Source: Eukaryota sp. TZLM1-RC
Taxonomy: Eukaryota; Metamonada: BaSk clade
Direction: 5' to 3'
Length of the DNA: 64,000 nt
Assembly (NCBI GenBank): GCA_040285825.1
Contig: JAUPSS010000004.1
Coordinates: 3,789,658-3,853,657 of the forward strand
How positions within the stretch are numbered: the stretch's first letter is position 1; every line of letters starts with the position of its first letter. Below are positions 19,336 through 28,760 of the stretch, in pieces. The notes below the pieces were generated by a model. It saw nothing but the letters and a program-made list of their open reading frames with translations. It searched no databases and had not been told where the DNA came from. A program made the position numbers and the translations under genes.

Positions 19336-20010
19336 TCAAGTTGATCTTTTCAAAACCCTGGCCCTTTCAATTCCTTTGATATACTGATCCACAACAACAT
19401 GAATCATATTAAGAACAGCATTGACATTATGATTCCATAGACACCTACAATTGTTGGTATATCTATGTGTACCATATATATATACTATGTATACATGGTA
19501 TATCTCTATGGATATGTATTGTATTGTTCCTTTACAGCCTGTGATAAACCCATGTTTCTATAGCTTTTTTGATGGTCTTTGTTCAAATTTGCTCTTCTTC
19601 TTCTTTGAGGAGCAGTGATCCTCTTAAAAGTAATTTCCTTTAGTTTTGTTTTCTTGTTTTTATTTGAAGGAGGTTTTTTGGTCTGAAGTCGACAAGCCAT
19701 TCATCCTAGAATACCCAGGAATCTGCCACGGATCGTGGTGGTTCAGTTGAACAATACTCAACTCGGACATTGCAAATTAGTTTTTATTTAAATAAATTAG
19801 TTTTTGTTTTCAGCAATCAGCTTGTTTCTTTTACCAGGGTTAATTATGACAGAATTTTTCAACTCCTCCCCATAATTTCACCCAAGTACAGACCATTTTC
19901 AACCTTTTCTACCTTTCTGAGGCGCTGATGTCCAGCTATGTTTTTGCAGATGAGATTTAACAATCAGCTTCAATCAGCACAAAACAAATAACAAATGAAT
20001 TCCAATCGTT
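19336..20010 (-). pseudogene. Fanzor nuclease relic with mutated RuvC-I
   Basis: On the minus strand, around 19850, the frame SVIINPGKRNKLIAENKN is a RuvC-I motif in which the catalytic Asp of DPG has become Asn. A Lys/Arg-rich stretch follows at 19700-19510 (ITAPQRRRRANLNKDHQK). The 3' end (19460-19338) is nearly identical in DNA to the coding ends at 27.1 and 60.6 kb that specify WNRN/A-NAVLNMIHVVVDEYI. Stops interrupt the frame. It is inactive as a nuclease. Confidence 0.6.
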
Positions 20011-20689
20011 AAGCCAGCTCACAAAGAGTTTGAGAACTTAAAAACAGCTGTTCTGATAGACGAAGTTGAATTAATGGTCAGAACCAGCAGTGTTCACATC
20101 TTCCCCGAGAAGAAGTTCAAGAAGACATGCAATGGTGATTGTTATATCTTTATGATTGTTGTCACAAGTATCTGATTTGCAAAAGGTCTTCATCAGTTTG
20201 TGTTCTCTACAATCAAAATATCATGACTAGTTAGTGCAGGTTGTGAGATGGAAGCCACAAATCACAAATGGAGAGCATGGAGATGTGGTGAGAGACCACT
20301 TATTTTCTATATTTTCTTTATGTCTGAATTCATCTCGTTGTCAATCATCTTATTCTGTTGCAACAAACTCAAGAGGAAGACTTAGAACGTCTTTTTGTTC
20401 GTGATAACACTAATTGATAATAAATTGCCTTCACGGAAATGGAAATACTTCAATTATGCAATATCACTGAAACAGTGGTGTAGCTTCATTTGTTCACAAA
20501 TCTATTGAATCAATATTAAGAAATTCACATGGTAACAGAACAATCTTTCAAAACAACAAAACAGATCAGAAAAGGGAACTAATAATTACAATTTATTTGT
20601 ACAGTGGATTTAAGGACAAATTAATTATTCACAAATGAATAGGAACAAAATAGAGGCCATGTGATTGTGAAAAGTCATGTAGTCCAGGT
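20011..20689. other. Intergenic stretch without recognised gene
   Basis: AT-rich, no long frame. It may include further decayed N-terminal Fanzor sequence, which I could not align. Confidence 0.3.
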
Positions 20690-20881
20690 TCATGAAGATT
20701 GTTCAGCTGTATCAAGATCACGTTCCATCTGTTCCAGCTTTTGCAGTGTAATAGATTTGAGAGGCAGCAGCTTTGGCTTACATAGAACTTCTGGAAAGGA
20801 AGCCTTCTCCGAGTAAACTAAACCACTTTTAGGCAATAACTCAGCAACATGGGCGCAGTATGATTCATCGTTCTCAGACAT
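20690..20881 (-). CDS. BBIP1: BBSome-interacting protein 1 (BBIP10)
   Basis: A 63-residue protein from the ATG at 20881. The core AELLPKSGLVYSEK, VLCKPKLLPLKSITLQKLEQ matches the signature of BBIP1/BBIP10, in which a (V)LCKPKLLPLKS(L/I)TLEKLE segment is nearly invariant. Length is right for the family. BBIP1 is a small subunit of the BBSome, the coat that moves membrane proteins in and out of cilia; its presence implies a ciliated stage. It is divergent from the RMC1 gene with 72 bp between the two ATGs. An upstream extension without ATG is open but unlikely to be translated. Confidence 0.85.
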   Translation of the reverse strand: MSENDESYCAHVAELLPKSGLVYSEKASFPEVLCKPKLLPLKSITLQKLEQMERDLDTAEQSS

Positions 20882-20953
20882 TAGTTCAGGACAGACAAGG
20901 AATGTCTTCGAGTACCTTTTACAATTTTGCAATTTTCTTCTTAATTTGAATGA
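20882..20953. promoter_or_regulatory. Compact bidirectional promoter region between BBIP1 and RMC1
   Basis: Only 72 bp separate the two divergent start codons. No TATA box is obvious; the sequence contains A/T tracts (TTTTACAATTTTGCAATTTT). Both promoters must lie here or inside the coding ends. Confidence 0.5.
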
Positions 20954-23071
20954 ATGTTGCTCCCTTATGCACTACTGGAAAAGGATGTACCCGATGTCAA
21001 GTACTTTATTGATCATTCTTTAAATACAGTCACTATTTGCGATCCTTTCGCCAATGGGTCGAATGTCTATGCAACTTCTGTTATCAACAACAAGTGCACA
21101 CAGTTCTTTGGACCTGTCAAGCTTGATGCAGACGCTAAAGACATTTCACATCTCTCCCTCTCCCCAGACCAATCACTTCTTCTCTTCGCGCACACTGCAC
21201 CAAACTCTGAGGCTTCCATTACCATCAGTAGTCTTTCCAGCATCACCACCTTATACAGCATTCCAGTTATAACTAAATTAGCCCATTCTGCGACCATCCT
21301 CTCAATCAATTGGGTCGATTCAATTACCTTTTTAGTTATAACAACACTTGGATTCTCTTTATTTAAGGTCAAGGTAGCTGACAAGGCTGGTAAAATTTCC
21401 TTAAAATTAATTAAAAGTATTACGATGAATTCTGAAGTTAATTCATTTTGTTTTCATCTAAGTAGTCGTTTGGTTTTGCTTTCAACCAATACCCAATCTT
21501 TTCTCTATTTTATCAAACCAAATCTATCTATTTTAAAATTACCTACAATCGAAGATCCACGTCCCTTGTTATTGTCACTAAGTGTCTATTCAGTTTTTAC
21601 AATTATCAAAGAAAATCAATTGAAGGTTTTCAAGATTGAACCTGATGCTCCTCACAAATTAATTCACACCTTGGAAGTTCCCAATGAAGCATTCACCTTT
21701 AGCAAAGTAGTCACCAGACAAGGTTTAATCATTGGTGTGGACGAAGTTGCAAACAAAACTTCTATTGCTTGTTATGATTTGGAGACTCCATCCCCCGAGA
21801 AGTGTCTCTTCCATGGAACATTGTCTGAAGATGTAGACCTATCTTCTACTTATGGTTCTTTGTTCTCCACAAGCAACTCCATCTCCACCACACTCATAGA
21901 CCATGAAGCCCTCTGTTCTTTGTCTAAAAGGGAAGGAATGTACACCACAACTCTCAAGTTGTTACAGAACCGTCCAGACAATCTAATGTCTGTTCTCTCG
22001 TTGTTTGCTGAACTGATGTGTGATAAGTCTGTTTCTTCCTCTGAGGAAGAGTTACCTTCAGTGTCGCTTTCCTCACTGGCCTCAATGTTTGATTCTCTGT
22101 CCCGTTGCCTCGTTCTCTCCCAAACCATGTCGCCCCCTTCTGTTGATCAACTGCTGATGCTCACGCCTGTCCCGTCCATTGTTGGGCTTTCTCACATTTA
22201 CGATTCACTGCCTTCCAACACTCCAGTAGCTTCCTTTGACTCATTCGAGGCACAGAGCATTGACTCAGACACTATTCCCACTTTGTCGTCACTTTTCTTT
22301 GATTCTTCGAGGGAGACTTTATTGTCCTTGGATTCTCTTCTTTCCCAGATTCCTGTCTCTCTGAGAGGTAGGTTTGGGACAATTATTACTCAAGAGGACA
22401 TTGTTTTCTCTGTACTTGATCCATTGGCTGTCATTTTGTACAAGTGCCAGGTGGATTTTGTCGATAAGTTTGTTTTGTATTTGATTGAGTTGGTTCGTTC
22501 ACTCCGTCACTACAAACTAAAGCCTATTACCAATATTATACAATATTTATTGGATGGGATTGTACTAACTCGCAATTCTGCTCTTTTATACTCATTGACT
22601 GAATCAGGGGTTATTGTTTTTGATTTTGCACTGGCAGAGTATCTGCTCAAATTGTTGATTCAAAATGACTTAACTCAACCAGATGGTATCTTTCACTGCT
22701 TCGTTATCGAGCAACTTTATGTTACTTCCAAGACATCTCCTTTGCTTGCTGAGAAAGTGGTCAATCACTTGTTGTCAGTAGGTCTGGTTTCAGAATCTTT
22801 GGGTTACCTTAAGTCAATAGGGATGAAGATTTCAACCCCAAGACCTTTCTTAATAGCAGCTTTAGAAAGTGGAGATTTACTTTTGTTTTTCAACACTTTT
22901 AGGTATCTATTCAACAATATTAGCTCAAAGTTATTCAAGGCGATGGATTTTAGTTTGAATTCAAGTGATTTTTCCACCACTGCCCTCGCCACTAGTCAAC
23001 GTGTGTTACGGGAGGTAGGTTGTAGCGATTTTGTTGATTTTTACAATAAGTTTGTTGTTGATATTGTGTAA
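20954..23071 (+). CDS. RMC1: RMC1 / Mic1-domain protein (regulator of MON1-CCZ1)
   Basis: A 705-residue protein. The N-terminal half has beta-propeller-like strands (DISHLSLSPDQSLLLF, ILSINWVDSITFLVITT). The C-terminal Mic1/colon-cancer-associated domain includes LVRSLRHYKLKPITNIIQYL, SLTESGVIVFDFALAEYLLK, VVNHLLSVGLVSESLGYLKS and PRPFLIAALESGDLLLFFNT. That order matches RMC1 (C18orf8). RMC1 binds the MON1-CCZ1 Rab7 guanine-nucleotide exchange factor on late endosomes in animals; yeasts lack it. Length agrees with the family (about 650 residues). A Ser/Glu-rich loop at residues 350-380 looks like an insertion. No introns. Confidence 0.7.
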   Translation: MLLPYALLEKDVPDVKYFIDHSLNTVTICDPFANGSNVYATSVINNKCTQFFGPVKLDADAKDISHLSLSPDQSLLLFAHTAPNSEASITISSLSSITTLYSIPVITKLAHSATILSINWVDSITFLVITTLGFSLFKVKVADKAGKISLKLIKSITMNSEVNSFCFHLSSRLVLLSTNTQSFLYFIKPNLSILKLPTIEDPRPLLLSLSVYSVFTIIKENQLKVFKIEPDAPHKLIHTLEVPNEAFTFSKVVTRQGLIIGVDEVANKTSIACYDLETPSPEKCLFHGTLSEDVDLSSTYGSLFSTSNSISTTLIDHEALCSLSKREGMYTTTLKLLQNRPDNLMSVLSLFAELMCDKSVSSSEEELPSVSLSSLASMFDSLSRCLVLSQTMSPPSVDQLLMLTPVPSIVGLSHIYDSLPSNTPVASFDSFEAQSIDSDTIPTLSSLFFDSSRETLLSLDSLLSQIPVSLRGRFGTIITQEDIVFSVLDPLAVILYKCQVDFVDKFVLYLIELVRSLRHYKLKPITNIIQYLLDGIVLTRNSALLYSLTESGVIVFDFALAEYLLKLLIQNDLTQPDGIFHCFVIEQLYVTSKTSPLLAEKVVNHLLSVGLVSESLGYLKSIGMKISTPRPFLIAALESGDLLLFFNTFRYLFNNISSKLFKAMDFSLNSSDFSTTALATSQRVLREVGCSDFVDFYNKFVVDIV

Positions 23072-23294
23072 ATAATGTAGATCAATTTTGTTAAAATAAG
23101 AATAAAACCCATCTTTATGTCAATTTCAGAATTCTCAAGTTTATGTTTTTTGGGAAATTTGCACAGTTACTAATTGAAAAATCATTCAGAAAAATGTAAC
23201 CATAATGAGACAATGAAAAATAAACTTTAAAACAATAATTTATAAAAAATGAACGAATTTCATACAATTTACTATAAAACAAAGAGGCTATAAA

Positions 23295-25280
23295 TTATAC
23301 AGTGGAAGTTCCTTGCAAAAGCTTTTGTTCATATTGCTTCTTTTCAGAAATACCATAAAGATAGCAAATGCCCAGCAATACTAAACAAAGGACAGCGACA
23401 ATTCCAATGAGAATGTAAACACCCAGTTTAGAGGCGAATTGATACTTGTCAATAGCACACTTTTCTAATGGACCTTGGGCATCACCAGCAATACACTTGT
23501 CCATGCTTTTACACCATCCACAAGCTTCACTTTCGAAACATTGATCAATGTCAAGACCAACACAATGTTCAACAGGACCAAACTTTAACCAGTCAAAGTC
23601 AAACTTGTCGGGAAGACCTCTGTGGGGAACATGATCCTTGGGATCCTTGCGTTTTTCCCATTCAGAGAAAGACCAAACAGGAGCCTTGTGACTTTGAGTG
23701 GGACCAGCAACGGCATGGAACCAAAGACTCTTGATGGTACGTTGATCAACAATTTTGACATCAAAAGCACCAAAAGCAATTTGCTTATCTTCATCCTTAC
23801 GCAAATCATAGCGAGAAGAAATGGCAAAAGCATTAAAGTCTTCATGATCGTCTCTGTTGTTATAGCGCATGATGTCCTTCATTTCATCGAGGTTGGAAAC
23901 ACTGGGAGCTTGCTTCTTAAAGGTCTGACCTCTACCAGCGGTATCCCAGTTACCCCAAAGATCCTTAGGATCCATTGAACTCTGGGCTTTTTGTCTAGTA
24001 GCCCAAAGAGAAGGGGTGTTGTAACTTCCAAGATATCCTTGAGCCATCATTTGGGATGAATTATCATTCTTGTAAATGAAGGGACCAGGAAGTTGTTCAA
24101 TGACAGTAATAGTTCCCTTGGGAAGAGCCTTTCCAGGTGTAAATTTGTTGTAATCTATGACAACCCACATATTGTTATAGCTGTGATAAGAACAAACTAT
24201 TTTACATACGTTCCACTGTTATGACGAGAGAAGTGAGTGTACCACTCATCACCAGTATTGGACATACGGTTAGCAACAGTTACTCTGAGCCATTCAAGGT
24301 TGGTTTCAGGCTTGATGTAATCCTTCAATTCTGCGTCATTGAAGTGATGGGTGGTTTCAAAGACAGCCAATCCGTTTTCTAAGACATAAAAATCATCGAA
24401 AGAGAAGAGAAGACCGGGGTATGATGAAAATGACATTTTTTGGTTAACAGTTCCAGCAGTAGTAACTTCGAAGTCGTAAAACTTGAGAATGCGGTTTTGG
24501 GCACCATAGAAGAACCATGCATTTTGGGAAACCATGAGCTGGCTGTAGTCATCAGTTAGACGGATAAGAGCAGAACAATGTTCGAACATAGTTTCATCTT
24601 TAGCCTTAGGGTTGAATTTGTCGAGGATGTCCATCACGTCACCACTAGCTAAATGAAGCCAGAGATCAAATTCAGTAAGATATTCATCACATGATGCGGC
24701 ACTGGAGCAAACAGAGTGGTAACCTTTGACCATTCCTTGGATAAGTCAAGACATTGGACGCATACCATCAAACTGATCAAGAGTAAGACCTACTTGACCC
24801 CAATAAGTGTCTACATTGCGGTACTTCCAGACATTTTCGCGGACGAAGGCAAGGTTCTGTTTCAAGAAATCCATGACTTGTTCATTAAACTGGCCATCTA
24901 GGATGAGCAAGATGTATGAGACAAACATCTGTTTTCACAAAATTCCTTGAAGTTAAGTTTGTGCATGTAGATTTGGTCGTAGGTGAAGCGTCCTTCAAGA
25001 TAACCAGCGGCCTTCATCTGAAGTTCACTTGGGAAGTCCCCATTGGTGAAAACCTAGTGTCAAAAAAAGAGAAAGGTAACCATACATGAAGTTTGTGCCA
25101 TCCTTCCTTGTGAAGGGTATTCTCCCAGCGAGCGTAGGCAAGGACGTCAGACAGGGCAGGTGTCTTGGTATCCTCTTTAAAGACGAAAGACATAGTGTCT
25201 TGGTCGAAAGTAACGGATCCATAACGGACCTTGGCAGAGACCGCCAGGACTAAAAGAATGAGTGCGAAGAGAGCCTTCAT
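23295..25280 (-). CDS. Phospholipase B-like lysosomal hydrolase with PSI repeat and membrane anchor; four ultrashort introns
   Basis: The gene is spliced on the minus strand. Exons are 25280-25086, 25053-24927, 24897-24766, 24735-24210 and 24180-23295; introns are 32, 29, 30 and 29 nt. The 621-residue protein begins with a signal peptide (MKALFALILLVLAVSAK). The PLBD (lama/phospholipase B-like) fold follows: AAGYLEGRFTYDQI, LTLDQFDGMVKGYHSV, NSGTYNNMWVVIDYNKF, VIEQLPGPF, DIMRYNNRDDH, HAVAGPTQSHKAPVWSFSEW. Every exon junction restores a conserved family motif, which validates the introns. Family members are lysosomal Ntn-type hydrolases. Unusual here is the C terminus: a Cys-rich PSI/plexin-like repeat (CFESEACGWCKSMDKC, residues about 530-575) and one membrane helix (ILIGIVAVLCLVLLGICYLY) with a short basic cytoplasmic tail. 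That predicts a type I membrane protein. Confidence 0.9.
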
Positions 25281-25340
25281 GTTGGTAGTTAGTTGAAGTG
25301 TCCGAATTTCGTGCAAATCTTTTTCCAATGTCATCATCAT

Positions 25341-26230
25341 AATTCTTAGTTCTTGATTAATTTATAGAACTTCAGCACTAAACTCAATAAACTCAATCCT
25401 ATTAGAATGATATTCATTAAAGCAAGGTTTCGACTACAAAATTTTGATTTAAACCTTAGTTCTTACTGAGAATTAAAAACACTTCATAGTTTTCATGATT
25501 GTTCTGTTCCTGAAAACATTTCAAAACCACGGATTGATACATCGGAAATGAGGAATATGTCATAAATTCATGAAAATCTTAAAAGATTCAAGTTAATTTC
25601 CTCATCTGAATTCTATATCGTGTATATAGTTGAAGCCAGGAGGAGGTGTTGATGGTGAGCAAGGTAGTGCATGGTACTAGTTTCAGGAGTGTTGTAGTTA
25701 ACTGTTATTGTTTAAACCACACACAGTATCAATTCACGATTATTTAAGTAACAATAGAAAAATAATTAATAATTCTCTCAATACAATTGGGACATAACAA
25801 TATTCTTCAACAAAACAGAAATTTGCTATACATCAGTACCTATTTGTGGGTAAAAAGTCGTAGAAAGTAAAAGGATCGAGCTTTATAGATTTAACTTCTG
25901 ATTTGGGCATTTTTTTTAAAGTTTTTATGTAAGAATTGAATTATATGATATTCTTTGTTAAATTGAAAACAGAAGTACAATGAATCCAATTCTTTGTTCT
26001 ATTTCCATAAAAAATCATAATCTATTGTGTTATATCAATATGATTAAGACAATAATGAATGAGTGGAAAAGTTGACGCAGATTACAGTTTGAATAACACT
26101 CAAAATCATTCATTGAATGGTGGTTCAACAATAGAAAACGACAAAGTTAAATTCATTTTATTTACAAATTAGTGTGAAAGCACACTGAAAAATATCAAAT
26201 AATAACTAAAATAAAGATTTAGTCAATGAC
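25341..26230. other. Intergenic stretch without recognised gene
   Basis: AT-rich sequence between two minus-strand genes. It must contain the promoter of the phospholipase B-like gene on its left side; nothing repetitive or coding is evident. Confidence 0.4.
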
Positions 26231-26938
26231 TTAATCCACAATTCTACGAATGTCGTCAAACAACGTTCCATCAAGACCTTCAACAACTTGACCCTCATTA
26301 GTTTTCCGTTTATGTCTATTTCTTACGAATGAGGTAGGAACAGAGCTCCGAACCCTAGCAAAAAGGTCAGCATCTTTAGACTCTATTCTACCGAGTTTTA
26401 CAGCTTTGTTTGATCGTTGGAAGGCCTTTGCTGTCTTGACAAAATTGTCATGTTGTTCACTGAGACACTGAGTACTTTGACGAGAACTTTCAGCTTTGGC
26501 TGCAATGTTCGCTGTCTGAGAAAGATCATTTGCCTTTTTAACAACAGTAGTGGGGTGAGGAGGACCAGGTTCTCCTTTGAAAAAGCATGTTGAGCGGAAA
26601 TCCTTGGAATTTTTACAAATGCGAGAAGTGTTTGTATTTGAGTGTAGTGGCTGAGAAGGTCGTTTTCTAGATAACAATCTAGCTTTGCTACGTTCACGGG
26701 ATGATTCCATTTGTCTGACTGACTGGCGCAGGAAAACCTGTGACGAGAGATTATCTGACAATAGATGTCGCTTTACATTTAGAGCATGACGATGCCGCTC
26801 TATAGCAATCGAGTGGTGATAGTGATTGGATGCAGTTTGGCTGGTTTCAAAAGATCGTGCTAATTGTTGTTCTCTTATAGCAGCTTGATGGGCAGTGCCA
26901 CTGAAAGAAGAAGCATGTGTTATAATCTGGGTTGACAT
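26231..26938 (-). CDS. Uncharacterised basic protein
   Basis: A 235-residue, Ser/Arg/His/Gln-rich protein starting at the ATG at 26938. Its first half is helix-favouring (AAIREQQLARSFETSQTAS, SIAIERHRHALNVKRHL); its second half has RKRPSQPLHSN, SNKAVKLGRIESKDADLF and a basic patch RNRHKRKTNE. No domain recognised, no membrane segment. Composition suggests a nuclear or cytoskeleton-associated protein. Its ATG is preceded, at zero gap, by the 70-nt tail of a Fanzor element in the same orientation, the same arrangement as at the KHDC4-like and SSRP1 genes. Confidence 0.65.
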   Translation of the reverse strand: MSTQIITHASSFSGTAHQAAIREQQLARSFETSQTASNHYHHSIAIERHRHALNVKRHLLSDNLSSQVFLRQSVRQMESSRERSKARLLSRKRPSQPLHSNTNTSRICKNSKDFRSTCFFKGEPGPPHPTTVVKKANDLSQTANIAAKAESSRQSTQCLSEQHDNFVKTAKAFQRSNKAVKLGRIESKDADLFARVRSSVPTSFVRNRHKRKTNEGQVVEGLDGTLFDDIRRIVD

Positions 26939-27008
26939 AGACTAAAAGTACAAAAATGTCAAATAGTTGTAACCCGTTGAGATTACTGGAATATGAAGAT
27001 GAAGTGAA
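26939..27008 (-). promoter_or_regulatory. 70-nt Fanzor 3' tail forming the 5' flank of the gene at 26231-26938
   Basis: It runs from the Fanzor stop codon (27009-27011) to the host ATG at 26938 and is colinear, without gaps, with 19266-19335 and 60696-60765. Shared blocks include TTCATCTTCATATTCCAGTA and AACTATTTGACATTTTTG. Confidence 0.6.
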
Positions 27009-27380
27009 TCAAGTTGATCTTTTCAAAACTTGAGGTCTTTCATTTCCTTTGATATACTCATCCACAACAACATGAATCATATTAAGAACAGCATTGGCAT
27101 TACGATTCCATAGACGTCCACATCTCTTGTAAGTGAGTAATCCATGTCTAAGGACTTTTGGAGTCTTTGCTCTCATGTAAGGTCTTGAATTAGGTACTCG
27201 ATGTTTCTTTACATTTTCGGCCTTCTTTTCCCTCGAGTACACATGCATGACATCGACAACTAGTTTTATATTCATCCAGCAGCATTTGACGGAAGTTACG
27301 TTTTTTAAACATCTTTTGATAACCAACATTCTTTGTTCTATACTGTATCTGGTGATTCTATTTATTGACATGAGATACAA
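27009..27380 (-). pseudogene. Fanzor C-terminal fragment
   Basis: A 123-codon open frame with the C-terminal Fanzor layout: KCCWMNIKLVVDVMHVYSRE, a basic middle (KKHRVPNSRPYMRAKTPKVL), HGLLTYKRCGRLWNRNANAV and LNMIHVVVDEYIKGNERPQ. The canonical WNRD is WNRN here, so the last catalytic aspartate is lost, and only one Cys of each zinc pair is clear. N-terminal domains are missing. The DNA is very similar to copies at 19.34-19.46 and 60.57-60.69 kb. Confidence 0.7.
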
Positions 27381-27432
27381 ACTAGGATTTCCTTCAGGCG
27401 TAGTTTGGGAATAATATTTTTTGAACTTTACC

Positions 27433-28132
27433 TCACTTTATTTTTGGAAAAACTTCCGTGGAAGTCTTTTTTGAGACTCTACCGTGCATAGAAATGTGGA
27501 CACAATTCATGGCAGCAGTTTCTTCTTCTAGAACGGACAGAAAAGCATTGAAAAGATTTGAATCAGCAGGGTGGTTCAGAGTATTGATAAGAGAAGAAGT
27601 ACAAAAGGAAGTATAACAGGATGAGTCTAGATAAAAGAAATTTTCCACAGATTGAAAAATGTCTGTATAAAAAATGTTTCAATAGAAAGGCCTTGAAGAA
27701 GCGTTGGTCATGTCCCCAAAGTTGAACAACTTTGTGGGTGACAACATAATCATTAATTTTTTCTTCTATACAATTTTTTAATAAAAGTCTCTTTAAGCCC
27801 ATTTTTTCAGTTAAAATCAGTAATGTTTTAGCAAGTCGGTCATAATTTGATGTCGCAGAAGGACACTTGAACATTGATAATTTTCATCTATTAAAATTAT
27901 TTGAATCTATTAAAGGAGTTCTGTACTTCTTGATTTTGAACTTTTCAGTGGATAGTGATGACATTTTCGCCAACGGTCTTCTTTTCTGGTAATGTTCACA
28001 CAATGTAGGAAGAATAAACCCAAGATCAGTAATTAGATTTGACCAAAAGCGATTTGGTTGCTCCTTATTTGAAATACTATTTTTTAATCGTTGTAATTCT
28101 TTTAGTAGATTTTCAATTCTTTCTGAAGTCAC
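27433..28132 (-). pseudogene. Broken gene of unknown function
   Basis: Three adjacent minus-strand frames read as one protein: RIENLLKELQRLKNSISNKE, SNLITDLGFILPTLCEHYQK; then, after an in-frame TGA at about 27890, CPSATSNYDRLAKTLLILTE, VVQLWGHDQRFFKAFLLKHF; then, after a shift in a T run near 27670, QSVENFFYLDSSCYTSFCTS and FNAFLSVLEEETAAMNCVHI. The predicted structure is all-helical and resembles HEAT/ARM repeat proteins. I do not recognise the family. It stands directly upstream of a Fanzor fragment on the same strand but does not look like Fanzor sequence. An unrecognised short intron could explain the TGA. Confidence 0.4.
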
Positions 28133-28139
28133 AAAAGTC

Positions 28140-28740
28140 CTGTAGCTGGAAAGAATTATAGCAATATGTTGAATATTCTTTTATTTTGTAGGTAAATATC
28201 GAGAAATAAGGATTTTTCAGCAGCATTACGTCCTAAAATAATTTTAAAGCCAGGTATACACGGACGTAACACTGCATTTCTGTTACCTTTGTATTTTTTC
28301 GTTTCTTCTTTTGATCTAGTTAATCAATTGGGTGCTTACATTCCAGGTTTTTAGAAATTGTACTTTATTTATTTTTAATTTTTTTTTATTTATTTATTTT
28401 TACTTTACTTATTTTTAACTTAACTAGCTTAGTTAGTGACGAATTCTTCACTCTTTCAGGAGCCAACTCAATCACACTGGATGACAAAACAAGGCTAAAA
28501 CAGAATCACACCTTTGGTTAACCAAAGCTTCGGCCGCTTTACAGAGTGGGCCGGCAGTGTCTGGGTTGTCATTGGCTATAAATACTCTATAAAGAGACCA
28601 AATTTAAAATCAAAAAAATACTGATTAAGCCAACTACAATTACCACCAATTTCTTCAAAACCAATTTGCTATCAAGAATATACTGTGCGTATAAACTGTG
28701 TCGTTTCTGTGGATCTAACTATCCGAGAAGATGTCAAAAA
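28140..28740. other. Intergenic AT-rich stretch
   Basis: Contains runs of TTTATTTATTTATTTTTA-like sequence around 28365-28430 and no coding frame of note. Confidence 0.4.
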
Positions 28741-28760
28741 ATGAATTTCCAGAATGCCTT

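Noticed and set aside
21850-22128. Acidic minus-strand frame of 92 codons
   Set aside because: Fully inside the RMC1 coding sequence, antisense to its Ser/Glu-rich loop.
24716-24928. In-frame TGA and separate small genes within the phospholipase B-like locus
   Set aside because: The stop falls inside a 30-nt intron; splicing joins LTLDQFDG to MVKGYHSV in the conserved family order.
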